Positions 1 through 10,388 of a stretch of 64,000 bases of DNA are shown here, in pieces. The translations under genes and the position numbers were made by a program. This DNA comes from Diphasiastrum complanatum (lineage: Eukaryota > Streptophyta > Lycopodiopsida > Lycopodiales > Lycopodiaceae). Position 1 is the first letter of the stretch. The number at the start of each line of letters is the position of its first letter. The notes beneath the pieces were generated by a model. That model made no database searches, was not told the DNA's origin, and saw only the letters and a list, made by a program, of their open reading frames with translations. Location: positions 47,066,633 through 47,130,632 of the forward strand of contig CM055106.1 of assembly GCA_029204225.1 (NCBI GenBank). The letters are read 5' to 3'.

Positions 1-221
1 AGACATAATCTTGCCGTGGTATGATAATTGGCATATGCCATGTGTACCAGATAGGGGCTTTGATAACCTGTCAAGACAGGGATCTAAAATTCGATTTCCT
101 TGAAGAAGGACTCCGCCTGCTAGTACCAGGTCTGCATCTCTTTAAGGTCAAGCTTGCACAGCTGGATGTCGAGATTGCTTGCTTTGGGATCATCTGAACT
201 GGAACTGGGGTTGGACGACAT
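1..221 (-). pseudogene. Unrecognised coding relic at window edge
   Basis: On the minus strand an ATG at 219-221 (MSSNPSSSSDDPKASN...) opens a frame that reads through to the window edge with two in-frame stops, the first at 120-122. The amino-acid composition is protein-like (Ser-rich start, then an amphipathic stretch LDIQLCKLDLKEM), but I recognise no family. It lies on the 3' side of gypsy-1 and the same strand, with degenerate 25-bp repeat units between it and the element, so it may be an extra ORF of that element or the start of a neighbouring one. The function is unknown. The sequence continues to the left of the window. Confidence 0.3.
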
Positions 222-289
222 GGTTGGAAAATGGAAGAAGCAGACATCTGGAAAAACTGCTTCAGTTGAGAGCTAAGACAGTGGAAAGG

Positions 290-430
290 GCGTTGGTTGA
301 GATGTGAAGGGTTGGGCTCCGGTTGAGATCTGATGGAGTGTCTTGGGGTGAGATGTGAAAGGAGGACTTCGATCGAGTGTTGAAGGAGGGGGCTCCGGTT
401 GAGATGGGAAGTGGCAGTGCTGAATGGTTC
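290..430. repeat. Degenerate outlier copies of the 25-bp minisatellite
   Basis: Several GGTTGAGAT / GGGTGAGAT / GATCGAGTG blocks recur here at roughly 25-30 bp spacing (for example CTCCGGTTGAGATCTGATGG). They match the core of the array at 1038-1425 but with much more drift and imperfect spacing. The flanking stretch 430-1030 is G-rich with no recognisable coding or repeat feature. Confidence 0.5.
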
Positions 431-1037
431 GAAAAGTGTGGGGGAAGGGATGTATGAACGGGTTTGGAAAGGGAGTTATGTGGAAGATGGCTGTGTTGGG
501 TAGAGCAGTGTGGGTAATGTAGTAAAGGTTGGTGAACAGAGTGAGGTCGAGTTAAGAAGATGGTGAGTGGAATAGGAGGAAGTGGAGGTTTTTTACAATG
601 GTTTTAATGTTATGGATGTGTATCTTTCATGGATGAAGCAGGTTGAAGGTGCATGGTTTGTAATTGTGATTGTAGGATGTTCAATAGTGTGACAGGAGCA
701 TGATAAGTGCTCGTGTGACACTACCCCTCAGCATGAGAAATTTGAGATAGAAGGTATTCTGCTGGCGACGTTTGTGTTGAAGGTTTTGGTGATGGTGCTC
801 ATAAGGGAGTGATAACAATGGTGAGATGGTGTGAAGATGATGATGGACAGATTGAACAGTCAAGTGTCAGGATTAGTGACAAGAGCAGGAAGATTGTCGC
901 AGATCATCGCCAGAAAATGCTTTAGCTTCGCACTTCGCTGAGGTGCAAATGGCTTTGGTGAGAGGTCATTTATTTCCGCCGTTGTATGGTTGCAAGGGAG
1001 ATGGGACGTGCCGGTTCGTAAAACTCGAATGTATGTC

Positions 1038-1425
1038 TTCCGGTCGAGATTTGAAATGACTGCTCCGGTTGAGATCTCACAGAACTGCTCCGATCGAGAT
1101 TCGAAGGAAGGCTCCAGTCGAGATATGAAGGAACTGCTTCGGTCGATTTGACAGGACCGCTTCGGTCGAGGTATGACGGAACCGCTTCGGTCGAGATTTG
1201 ACAAAACCGCTTCGGTCGAGATCTGAAGGAACTGCTTTGGTCGAGATTTGACAAAACCGCTTCGGTCGAGATCTGAAGGAAGGCTCCGGTCGAGATCTGA
1301 AGGAACTGCATCGGTCGAGATTTAACAGAACTGCTTCGGTCGAGATCTGAAGGAACTGCGTCGGTCCAGATTTGACAGAACCGCTTCGGTCGAGATCTGA
1401 CAGAGGCACTTTGGTTGAGATTTGA
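1038..1425. repeat. 25-bp tandem minisatellite, array A
   Basis: About fifteen tandem units of 25 bp, with a consensus close to GGTCGAGATCTGAAGGAACT plus GCTTC. The only frequent changes are ATCTGAAGG versus ATTTGACAA in the middle of the unit. Because 25 is not a multiple of three, translation rotates through all three frames and gives a 25-residue peptide period on the minus strand. The unit has no stop on that strand, so long spurious ORFs appear. A second array with a related unit lies at 8195-8850, on the other side of gypsy-1. Tandem arrays in the hypervariable 3' region of Tat-lineage gypsy elements are known, and this could be such a case. Confidence 0.85.
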
Positions 1426-1809
1426 GAAAAATCTCATGATGCATAAATGGATCTGTTTGATGCAAGTGAAGAACTCCAAGGAAATTAGGACTGTAGCTCA
1501 GAGTAGAAGTTCTTATAAAAGAGGAGTATCTCCAGGAATGTTGGTTGCCTTGAGATACCAGTGAGACAGAGATGAGGTGGCCGAAGTGAGAATGATTTTC
1601 TAAGGTGTAGCCTATCAGTTGTCGATCTAGAACACCCATGACCCGTGAGTATGAACAGAAGAAAAAAGAAAAAAATGCATAGAATTTACATAATTAATGA
1701 TATGAAGTATAAACAAGGAAGGAGGTGAACAATAGGCGAGATGTACAAGGAAAGGAATAAATTAATATTAAAAAAAAATTTTGTTTTTTTTTTTTCAAGG
1801 GAAAAGATC
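1426..1809. other. Spacer between array A and gypsy-1 integrase
   Basis: I see no gene here. The stretch holds a unique-looking segment (1490-1640) and A/T homopolymer runs at about 1770-1797. Read on the minus strand, the T-run next to the integrase end is purine-rich and could be a decayed polypurine tract, but no LTR boundary can be fixed beside it. Confidence 0.4.
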
Positions 1810-2232
1810 CTAAATTGGGTCAACAAAGAACAACTCTTTGTAGTACCGCCATAGATGACCACCGTTTACGACAGTGTCTAGGAGTGTCCCGTCAAGTGTT
1901 TGTAACTGGACTGCACCATTAGGAAATATTTTGTTAATAACATATGGCCCTTCACTTCTAAACTTCAACTTGGCGGGGTGCTTCTTTGATGTATAAAGAA
2001 GTACCTGGTCACCTAAATGTAGATCTTTATTGCGCAGGTGACGGTCATGCCAGGCTTTTTGGCGTCGTTTGTTATCTAGTTGTGCGTGATAAGATATTAG
2101 TCTTGTCTCACATAGTTGGGCTAATGTAAATAGCCTGGTTTTGACTTGTTGTTTGATTGAAGCTTTTTCATAGAGATCTGTTGAAAAAGCCTCCGTAACT
2201 CTTAGCGAAGGTACTAAGAATTCTACGGGCAT
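1810..2232 (-). pseudogene. Gypsy-1 integrase, C-terminal part
   Basis: A 140-codon open frame carries the typical C-terminal half of a gypsy integrase: the PVEFLVPSLR segment that follows the core, a long helical stretch, the QKAWHDRHLR motif, then LGDQVLLY and the GPY-like region (LKFRSEGPYVINKIFPNGAV) of the non-specific DNA-binding module. It ends shortly after GGHLWRYYK with no chromodomain. Integrase joins the cDNA to host DNA. The start Met is internal to the original polyprotein, because the core continues upstream (to the right) in other frames across 2233-2366, where at least one frameshift separates them. Confidence 0.85.
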
Positions 2233-2990
2233 TACCGCTTCTTGACTGTATACTAAGTGAAAAGGGGTTACCCACCCAGTGGCTTCCTTCGGGGTGGTGC
2301 GGTAAGCCCAGATAGCTGAGAAAAGTTTTGTTTTCCAATCAGAGCGACTGGTTTCAACTATCTTGGTTAGAATTTTACAGATTGTCTTGTTAGTTGATTC
2401 AGCCTAGCCATTACACCTAGGATAGTATGGTGTACTTTTTTTCTGTGAATGACAAGGTAATGGCGTAGGAGATTATCAACGACAGCATTTAAAAAATGCG
2501 TGTCGCGATCACTAACAAGCTCAATGGGACAGCCAAAACGGGTAATAATGTTTTCGTAAGCCTCTACCCACTTAGTGGCATAATCTGTGGCTATGAGGAT
2601 GTATCGAACTTGGGTATGTTTCACTGCTGGACTGATGGGTCCAACAAAGTCAATCCCCCACTTATGGAAGGCTTCGCCTTCTATAATGGGAGTCAATGGT
2701 GTAAAGTCTGCTTTGGTATTTTTCTTTGCTCTTTGACAGACATCACATGCTTTAATGACAGCAAACGTGTCTTTAAACAAAGATGGCCACCACAATCCTG
2801 CTCGAAGGATAATCTTTGCTGTGGCTTCAACAGAAAGTGGCCACCTCCAATGCCCTTATGATCCTGGGATATTATCGGTCGTATCTCAGATTCATAGGCA
2901 CATCGTCGAATAATGCCGTCAATGCCCCTTTTGTAAAGTTGTCCCGCAATTAACTGAAAAGGCGCTGCTTTTATCAAAACAAATTTTTTT
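2233..2990 (-). pseudogene. Gypsy-1 integrase core and zinc-binding region
   Basis: Two overlapping minus-strand frames (2693-2977 and 2367-2795) carry the integrase N-terminal and core domains. The first has the linker after RNase H (FQLIAGQLYKRG) and a decayed HHCC region. The second begins WWPSLFKDTF with CDVCQ (the CX2C pair), then WGIDFVGP and ATDYATKWVEA. It next jumps to ENIITRFGCPIELVSDRDTHF, so part of the core between the first and second catalytic acids is missing. The two frames overlap by about 100 bp out of register, which marks a frameshift near 2700-2790. Confidence 0.85.
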
Positions 2991-3109
2991 TGTTGTACTC
3001 GGGCCTTTTTTTAGTCGGCATGTTGTGAGGAACTGAGTGATCTCCTCAGCCCATCGATCTGAAAAAGGCATGCATCAGGAAGGTCATCGTTGACTGGTGC
3101 AGTTGCTTT

Positions 3110-3480
3110 TCAACCACTTGGTAGTCTGGAAAGGTGATCCACCATGAAATGTTGGGACCCTTTCCGAACGACTATACAAAAATCAAATTTCTCCAAAATT
3201 AGTAGCCATCGAGCTATTCGTCCCGTCTTACAAGACTTATCAACAATATATAGGAGTGCTTGATGGTCTGTGTAGAAAGCAAAGGTCTGGCCTAATAAAT
3301 AATGTCGTAGTTGTTGTATCGCATAGACCATTGGCAATGCTTCTCTCTCGGTAGTGGTATAGTTTACTTCAGCAGGCACCAGTTCCATGCTTAAGAAACG
3401 TATGGGAAAGCCCTTGCCATACTCGCTTGGTTTTGCAAGAAGACCCCCAATAGCATACTTACTTGCATCAGTATGCACAT
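3110..3480 (-). pseudogene. Gypsy-1 RNase H domain
   Basis: A 122-codon frame starts within HTDASKYAIGGLL, which holds the first catalytic Asp of the RNase H fold. It continues with TTTEREAL (the Glu-bearing helix), FYTDHQALLYIV (second Asp) and a C-terminal VRKGSQHFMVDHLSR motif in which the final acidic residue is kept (usually NxxADxLSR; here FMVDHLSR). RNase H removes the RNA template during reverse transcription. The domain is in a different frame from the RT to its right, so a frameshift lies near 3480. It is otherwise near full length. Confidence 0.9.
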
Positions 3481-3499
3481 GGAATCTTTTGTGTAATCT

Positions 3500-4812
3500 G
3501 GCGAGTGGAGTATGGGAGCTGTTGTGAGTGCTATCTTCAACTCCTCAAAGGCCTTATTTCGTTCTTCAGTCCAGAGAAGATCTACCACAACTAAATAAAC
3601 GAGACGTGCCTTGACGGCATAGTCGATTATAAAGATGCGATAGTAGTTGGTATGATCGAGGAAGACATATACTTCCTTCACTATTGCAGGTAGGGGCATG
3701 TCCACGATAACCTTGATTTTTGACAAGTCGGTAGAAATACCGTCCTTTGATATTATATGCCCGAGTACAACCCCATGGGTGACCCATATTTGGCATTTAT
3801 CAGGGTTTAGTGAGATGCCGAACCTACGACAGTGAATGAAGATTTTTTCCAAGGCGTCTAGGTGCGTAGCAGCGGAAGAATGTACACCTAGATCGTTGAG
3901 ATAAATTTCCACGACCCGATGTAAAAGATCTTGAAAGGCCAGTTGCATGACCCATTGGAATGTTAAGGGGGCGTTACATAAGCCAAAAGGCATAACGTTA
4001 TAAGCGTAAACGCCGCTCTCTGTGGCAAAAGCCATTTTATGTTTATCTTCAGGGGCTATTTGAACAAGGAAATAGCCGTTGAACCCATCCAAGAAGCTGA
4101 AAGCTTCAGCTCCTGCCATTTCCTCTAATATTTGGGTTGTTAGGGGCAAGAGAAAATGGTCTTTCTTTGTAACCGCATTAAGGTTCTTGAGGTCAACACG
4201 GATATGAAGCTTGCCATTTTTCTTGGGTACAACCACAATGGCTGATACCCAATCAGTATGTTGGACTTCATAAATGAAACCAGCATCCAGCAATTTCTTA
4301 ATATCTTTGTCGATCCTCTCACGATAGACTGGGTTACTGCGGTAAGGTTTAGCCCTAACGGGCTTAGCATTGTCTTCTAGAGAAATCCGACGTACTACTA
4401 TTTCAGGGGGGATTCCTTTCATCTCGGTATAATTCCATGCAAATACATCTCTGTATTTGCGTAATAAAATCTCTAGATCAGAAAGTTGGGTTGATGACAA
4501 ATGTGCACCAACATGAACTATTCGATCTATGTCCTCGTCAAGATCTTGAAGGTTTAGTGGAATTGTCTTAGTGGGTCCTTCAAAGGAATTGGAACTTGGT
4601 GTAGGTTCTCGATGCGGTAACTGGATAACAACATCATCCAGTGTAAAGTCTTTGAACTTCTGTGGAAGATCAAAGGGTGGGTCCACAAAATGTTCTGGGA
4701 CTTTAGGAATCATTTGAGGTGATTCTTTATTAGACATGGGAGCTTTGTCAGAGTGTTTGTTGTTTGTCCGCTCTAACAAGGGCTTGATTGGCTGTTTAAG
4801 CTTCGCACACAT
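3500..4812 (-). pseudogene. Gypsy-1 reverse transcriptase
   Basis: This is the longest open frame of the element (the frame extends to 3391). It starts with a linker ending in RDVFAWNYTEMKGIPPEIV, the usual entry to gypsy RT. It continues through LLDAGFIYEV, WVSAIVVVPKKNGK, FLDGFNGY (first catalytic Asp) and MPFGLCNAPLTFQ. At the palm motif the sequence reads IYLNDLGVHS: codon 3895-3897 is AAC (Asn), where active enzymes have the first Asp of the YxDD/FLDD pair. The thumb region (FGISLNPDKCQIWV, GHIISKDGI) follows. The frame is open, but the enzyme should be inactive because of D-to-N. Confidence 0.92.
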
Positions 4813-4849
4813 CTATTTTTGTCGCTCGGTTAATTTTGTATCAATAATG

Positions 4850-5472
4850 TTATTTTTTTGTAACTGAGGTTTTTGTGGTTTTTGAATGGGTGATGTTGTG
4901 GCCTCTTACCATATCATCATCGATTGTATCCCAGACTTTATCGGGATACACGTCCCAAGTATATACTTTGGTTTTGGGCCTATATGCTTGTGTGTTTGGT
5001 ACTTTGGATGTTAGTTGGACATGAGCCAATGGTCCTGGTGACTTGATCTCCTTAGGAATGACTTTGGACGGATAACGTTGAGCATCTAGATAGAGGAGTA
5101 CATGATCATCTGTCATTTCGACATCATCCATGGAAATAATACCTTCTTCCGAAACATGGGTAGTAGTGACACTAGGTTCTCCTGGGCACCAAGCTATGGG
5201 AATGAGGTCTATCATCATAAGGGGGATGATGGTGTGTCAATGTCCATAGAAGATGGAAGAATATCCACATCTTCTGCAGCCGTTTCGATACGACATCGAT
5301 TAGAATCCACACAGTCCACGGTAGCTAGTGCATGACCCCAATTGATTATGTCCGTGGTTCGTGTATAGTGGCCTTTTGGTTGGATCGGGACACTATCTGA
5401 TTCGTCATATGTTGTAGATGACCAATCATTGTATACCTTGGTGGGCTTGACATGGCCATTTGAGTCAACCAT
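4850..5472 (-). pseudogene. Gypsy-1 protease-RT linker
   Basis: Two overlapping minus-strand frames (4850-5218 and 5215-5472) encode low-complexity acidic linker sequence with repeated DSVPIQPKGH and WGHALATVDCVDSNRC segments. The same kind of linker, including a W-x-x-x-LATVDCV-like phrase (WTDSLATIDCMAG), occurs in gypsy-3 at 45420-45455, so both belong to one element family. No catalytic motif is present. It joins protease and RT in the polyprotein and has lost frame at about 5215. Confidence 0.65.
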
Positions 5473-5514
5473 GACTCGTTTATCGTGGTTGCCAAAGGTA
5501 ATTTTGCTGTTCTT

Positions 5515-5862
5515 CTAGTCTTGGACAACACCTGCCATCTGGAGCCAGGGTGTACCAAGAAGGAGTTTATACGTATTGGCATCTTCTGGTAGGTCCAATA
5601 TGACACAATCGATGATAAACTTGACACCTGCTATTCGAACTTTTATATTTGATAAATGACTAGCAGGGTCGGTAGCTTGTTGATCAGCCATACGAAGTTT
5701 ATATCGTGGTTGATCGAGGGTATTGAAGCCCCATGACTTTGCCAATGACAAAGCCATTATATTGATGCCTGATTCGTTATCGAGGATAGCAGATACTATG
5801 GGATAATCTTTATAGGACAAGGGTAGTGTGATGCTATTCCCCTTAGCAACACCTATATTCAT
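5515..5862 (-). pseudogene. Gypsy-1 retropepsin-like protease
   Basis: A 115-codon frame shows an aspartic protease of the retroviral type. There is a beta-strand-rich start, AILDNESGINIMALSLAKSW at the active-site position and the C-terminal KLLLGTPWLQ that corresponds to the hydrophobic-hydrophobic-Gly motif. The expected D-S/T-G triad reads DNESG, so the catalytic loop carries an altered residue and extra spacing, and activity is doubtful. The protease would release the Gag and Pol domains. It overlaps the frame at 5346-5627 only by shadow. Confidence 0.8.
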
Positions 5863-6042
5863 GAGATTAATAGGAATCTGAGGAATTTCAGGAATCGCTT
5901 CTGGTTTTTGCTATTCATCAAGAATAGGAGGCAGTTGAAAACTACGATGGATATAACGTTGAAGTCCGGTGAAGGATTTGATAGCACTATGGAATGACAT
6001 TGTGAGTTGAGCTTGCAAGAGGTCATAAAATACTTCAAGTCC

Positions 6043-7010
6043 CTAGAGGGATTGTTCCTTTTTGGGGATATGAGCTGATAACGGACTGTCCATATGTTTT
6101 TCCTCTCGCAAAAATTCATCATTGTATTGCCTTTGTTCCGCTTTTGGGTTTGGGTAATCTTTTGGTACTGTGGAGGCCGTTAAATGGCTTCCATGTGGGT
6201 TAGCTGATTGTCCATGGTTTTGCTGCTGTTCTTGTTGTTGGCGTTGTGCTCTAGTAAGAACTCTAATAGGTTCGGATGTGATATGATGTGCTGGAAAGAT
6301 CCTGTTAGGTTGTTTAGGATAGTCTTTGAAGCTGTGTTTGCAAACACAGTTGGGACATTCTGCATGGTATTGATTTTTAACTTTACAGTCAGCCATGAAA
6401 TGTCCTGTTTCGCCACAGATAAACCAGCGGTTGCTCATGGGTCCGGTGGCGATAACGTAACCATCTTGGATGGCTAGCTGAGTTGGGTTTTCTTGTGGTG
6501 TGAAATACTCAGCTTGTTTGCATGAGCATGAGTTGTCGGTTTGATATTGGTGATGGCTAGAGGATGGAATTGATGTATCAGGATGATATGATTGATCGTA
6601 GGAGTTTTCTACCAGGTGTGTGTGTGCAGACTCTCGAGGATGACTATATTTTTGTGCTCCTAGATCCTGTTGTCCTCGTGGTGGTGTTCCTAAGAGTGCC
6701 AACTGTTGTTGAGGTTGATGTCTAGGTTGTCTGGGCAATTCTTGTATATGGATCTGGTTGTTTCGTGGTGGATAGGACATGTGTTGTTGCTGTGAAACAA
6801 ATGGTTGTCGAGGAGGTTGATAATGTCCTCCTGACTGGTTGTGAGGCTGATTCCTCGGGTTATAATAGCAATAAAGGGAGGTATGCCCCATAAAGTCGCA
6901 GATTTCACATTTGATCGAGGTATCTGGGACCGGTTGGTATGAAGGGCACTCATTTCCAGTGTGTGTACCTCGGCAGTGAGGGCACCACGTGTTCTCTCAT
7001 CTATGATGGA
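6043..7010 (-). pseudogene. Gypsy-1 gag, zinc-knuckle region
   Basis: Read right to left, I find four CCHC-type knuckles. The first is CPHCRGTHTGNEC (about 6955-6995) and the second is CEICDFMGHTSLYC (about 6873-6915). The third reads WFICGETGHFMADC (about 6390-6435), with Trp in place of the first Cys because TGY became TGG. The fourth is CPNCVCKHSFKDY, with Tyr in place of the last Cys. Between knuckles 2 and 3 lies a Gln/His/Pro-rich linker of about 145 residues. Multiple knuckles would bind the element RNA during particle assembly. Two of the four are broken. The capsid part lies to the right in other frames. Confidence 0.8.
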
Positions 7011-7017
7011 TTTGGCT

Positions 7018-7967
7018 AGTGGGTAACTGACCTGGCATCAAACTTTGGATAGACTTAAGAGTGTTTTGAAACTCTTTTGTGAGTTCCTCCATCTGTTGTT
7101 GGTGTTGCTGATTAAGCAACTCTATCTGTGTTTTCCATAACTGTTCTCATGTGTCATCGTTTGGTCAAGCTTCCTGGACAGCATGATGTGCTCTCCGTTC
7201 TCGTGGTTCCTCAACATCTGAGCCCTCGTCTTCTTCTCGAATGGCATCAGACATGGCTTGTTTCAATAATGTATATTCAACATTGAAACGAAGTTCACGT
7301 CTGATCCATCGAGGAAGTCCAACGAGGAACCAAATGATGAGCATGGACTCGGTAGATTGCTCTTGTACCTGAACTTTTAATCGTTTAAATCATTCGATAT
7401 AGTCACGTACTTTTCATCTTTTGTCATTTTGATATTACTTAGTTTGACAAGAGGACTTTCTATCAAGCAAAAAGGCTTGAACCATTTGATAAATGCCTCT
7501 TTCAAGAGGAACCAGTCACGTTTATCTTCACGATCAAGGTTAAAAAACCACTCTCATGCACAATCAATCATGGTCATCGAGAAGAGCTGTACCATGGCCT
7601 CTGATGCTGTCTCACCGTAGACGTTACAGGCGTTCTCAAAGACTTGAAGAAATCACTGAGGATCAATGTTACCATCGTACTTAGGTAGGTCTAGCTTTGG
7701 GGTCCTTCTTTCAGTATGTGGAACATTATTTGCGAAAGCTCCGTTTAAGTGAGCTCTTGCATGGGATGATTCGGCAACATGGAATTGTGGTCGTTCGTAT
7801 GGAGCTTGATAACGTGTAGGTTCCCATCTATCGAATGGGTTTGTGGATGGCTCTTGGACTTGGAATTTCATCCTGGAATACCTGTTAAATCGAGCTTGTT
7901 CGGTAGCTGGGGAGACCATCTTTGATGGATAGTCCTCTGTAGTATTCGGAACCGTAGGGCGATCCAT
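7018..7967 (-). pseudogene. Gypsy-1 gag, N-terminal and capsid region
   Basis: The gag start is taken at 7967 (MDRPTVPNTTEDYPSKM), which gives a 104-codon open frame ending KLDLPKYDGNIDPQ, the usual lead into the retrotransposon gag domain. The frame then meets a TGA where Trp is expected, and continues FLQVFENACNVYG and EWFFNLDREDK, then AFIKWFKPFCLIESPL, the conserved core of the plant gypsy gag domain. At least two in-frame stops (W-to-TGA types) break it. The domain forms the virus-like particle shell. Confidence 0.78.
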
Positions 7968-8194
7968 GACAGCTCGTAGAGTGTCATAGGATTGTGAAAA
8001 TAAACTCTTTCACTCTAGTTATGGTGGATACGGTTGTCAAAATGCGGTTTGTGTGGTCTGTTACGAGTTGATTTCAGTTTGGGATGGTCGATGGAGGTCG
8101 ATGAAGGCCGTAAATTGTAATATTGCGGTCTACGGCGGTTTGTGACGGTCAAGGACGGATGTGCATCGGTCAGAACTTGAGTGAGGCTCCGGCT

Positions 8195-8850
8195 CTGGGT
8201 GAAATTTGACAGGGGTCCGGCTCCGGTTGAGATGGGAAGTAGACCGTCTGTTGAGAGGTGACTGTGGCCTCCAGTTGAGATTCAAGAGCAATGTTCCAGT
8301 TGAGATTCAAACAGAGTGCTCCGGTTGAGATTTGAGAAGAGTGCTCTGGTTGAGATCTGAACAGACTGCTCCGGTCGAGATCTGAGGAGAGTCCTTCGGT
8401 TGAGATCTGAGTGAAATGCTTTGGTCGAGATCTGAGCAAAGTGCTTCGGTCGAGATTGGATTGAACACTCCGGTTGAGATATGAGCGAAATGCTCCGGTT
8501 GAGATGTGATGGCAGTGCTCCGGTTGAGATTTGAGAAGAGTGCTCCGGTCGAGATCTGAGCAGAGTGCGTCGGTCGAGATTGGACTGAACACTCCGGTTG
8601 AGATGTGATGGCAGTGCTCTGGTCGAATTTTTTTTACTGAGCACTCCGGTTGAGATGCGAGCGAAATGCTTCGGTTGAGAATTGATGGCAGTGCTCCAGT
8701 CGAGTTTTATTTACTGAGCACTTCGGTTGAGATGCGAGCGAAATGCTCCGATTGAGAATTGATGGCAGTGCTTCGATTGAGTTTGGACTGAGCACTCCGG
8801 TTGAAATTTGGACTGAAGGGTCCGGTTGAGATGTGACGGTTTCCTTCGAT
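8195..8850. repeat. 25-bp tandem minisatellite, array B
   Basis: About twenty-five units of 25 bp, with a consensus close to CTCCGGTTGAGATCTGAGCA plus GAGTG. It shares the GGTYGAGATYTGA core and the unit length with array A at 1038-1425, but the second half of the unit differs (AGAGTG versus GGAACTG), so the two arrays evolved apart. Some units are joined by a short T-rich insertion (about 8627-8635 and 8704-8712). It lies between gag and the probable 5' LTR of gypsy-1, in the leader. Long minus-strand frames across it are an artefact of a stop-free unit. Confidence 0.85.
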
Positions 8851-9178
8851 CGAAATGTCAAAGAGATGTTCATTCTAAATGTTGAGTTATGACTCCGTTC
8901 GAGTTTTGAACGATTAGCGGTGGTTGAGGTGTAACTCAGGATATGTTAGGATCGTAAAGTTGTGGTTTGGTCGAGAGGTATGAGGTAGTGGTCCAGTCCA
9001 AACTTGAGTTGTGGAGCTCATCGTGATGAGGATCGTGAGACTCTGGTTGAGAAACGAGCAGGACTGCGGTCCAGACCGAAGTGATGAGCTTGACAATGAA
9101 TGTGTAGGAGCTCTCAGACGATGGTGTCGTAACATAGGAGATTGAGATATGGCTTGGTTGAGTGTGTGTGTAGCTATG

Positions 9179-9191
9179 GAACAACGCCAAA
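9179..9191 (-). other. Candidate primer binding site of gypsy-1
   Basis: On the minus strand the string TGGCGTTGTTCC follows the end of the probable LTR (...GTGAACA) by two bases. It resembles TGGCGCCGTTGCC, the primer site common in Tat/Athila-type elements and usually ascribed to tRNA-Asp, with mostly C-to-T changes. The position and the TGG start fit. The match is imperfect. Confidence 0.4.
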
Positions 9192-10250
9192 TGTTCACAT
9201 AGTCACTGAATCTGTGAACACATTTTTTTCTCTTTTTGTTGCCTATCTCTCTTGGATTACCTCTGTTGTTATGGTTCTTTGTGATTATTCTTCTTATTAG
9301 AACGTTTACAGAGCAGAAGCAAAATTCAAGAATGCATTATGTATTTCTCAGTCTGTCAGTGAGTAACTCAAATCCGATACTCGGCTACATGCCTACACTA
9401 GCCATGCAACCATCTACAGCTCAAGCAGATCAGCATTCAGCACAAAGAGCAATCCTACTACTAACTACTGAATCAAAGAACAATCAAGAACTAGATTAGC
9501 TACTGAAACTAAAACCAGATTCAAGAAACAAGAAACAAGATTCCTAACAACATTTAACGATCTAAGAATCAAGAAACACACATTACTTGATTCCTAAATT
9601 ATCCAAGAACATCAAGAACTAGAATGTCAAGACTATGCAAGATTTACACCACATTTCTAGTCTCTATAGTTTACTTGAATGCTGATTTCTACAAGATTCC
9701 ACAAGCAAGAATTGAAGCTAATCCACAACTCAAGATCATTTCCATGAACAAGGAGCTTAGTGATCTTCAAGAACTCGTGGAGGATCCTCTTTACTAGCTC
9801 AAGAGAACTTGAAAATACAATAAAAAAAGCTCCCTCACAAGAGAGGGGGGCCCTTAAATAAGCAAGAAGGCTACCCATATGGAAATTCCACTAAATTAGA
9901 AATTACATGTGGAATTTGCCCTTCCACTAGAGGTCACCATCAAAAGGTGGCTCACTCTTACTATTTTAAGGGGGGTCTACATTTATTACAATCATTCAAG
10001 GAAATGTTACTAGCTCCTACATGGTCATTCCTTCTTTGGGATACACCATGTAGGCTCACATAGTTAATCACTATCTTCCTAACTAGTATTTCCTCGGCTC
10101 TCAGCTTCTTCTGCTCTCTTCCTTCTAAGACCTCCTCGGTCATGGGTGAGAGATAACTTATGTCTTCAACTTGGCTCGACACTAGAGAATCGGCTAATAG
10201 TTGAGTGAACTAGTCAAGAGAAAAGGAAAATCTTCGTGTCAAATCTTTTC
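9192..10250 (-). mobile_element. Probable 5' LTR of gypsy-1 (right boundary uncertain)
   Basis: Read on the minus strand this has the build of a plant LTR. A TATA-like TATTTAAGG lies at about 9853-9863, followed by a pyrimidine/purine-alternating U5 rich in TTCTTG, and an end ...TGTGAACA at 9192 just before a primer-site-like TGGCG. The 9192 boundary is TG/CA consistent. I could not fix the other end and no second copy is in the window, so the LTR call rests on layout only. The short ORFs inside (9236-9499, 9657-9878, 9961-10182) show no known domain. Confidence 0.4.
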
Positions 10251-10388
10251 AAACCCATTCCGACTCTCAATAGAAAGAGTCATTGGCATTTGTTGAATCC
10301 AATAGGGATGTTTGGATCTGATTAAAATTTGTGATCTAGATCTTGTATAGATCCTTCTAGATTTTTTAATGTATTCAAATCTAGTTTC

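Larger units (their letters stand above)
1038..10250 (-). mobile_element. Degenerate Ty3/gypsy LTR retrotransposon (gypsy-1)
   Basis: On the minus strand the order from right to left is probable 5' LTR (9192 to about 10250), leader with a 25-bp array, gag (7967-6043), protease (5862-5515), linker, RT, RNase H and integrase (to 1810), then a second 25-bp array. The order PR-RT-RH-INT is that of Ty3/gypsy. No chromodomain is seen after the integrase, and the RT/RNase H wording resembles the non-chromoviral plant clades (Tat/Athila side). Every domain carries frameshifts or stops, so the element is dead. The 3' LTR is not seen and would lie left of the window or be lost. Confidence 0.8.

Noticed and set aside
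860-1639. Overlapping minus-strand ORFs of 105-169 codons with repeated ISTEAV/SRPKRF blocks
   Set aside because: They are translations of the 25-bp minisatellite in different frames. The unit has no stop, and nothing outside the array supports a gene.
2496-2861. Plus-strand 121-codon ORF
   Set aside because: It is antisense to the gypsy-1 integrase, which has clear motifs on the minus strand.
8170-8873. Three overlapping minus-strand ORFs over array B
   Set aside because: Same artefact as above: stop-free 25-bp units read in rotating frames.
9236-9499. An 87-codon plus-strand ORF with a hydrophobic start, as a membrane protein
   Set aside because: It lies in LTR-like sequence, antisense to the element. 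The remainder is low-complexity Ser/Gln-rich with no domain.
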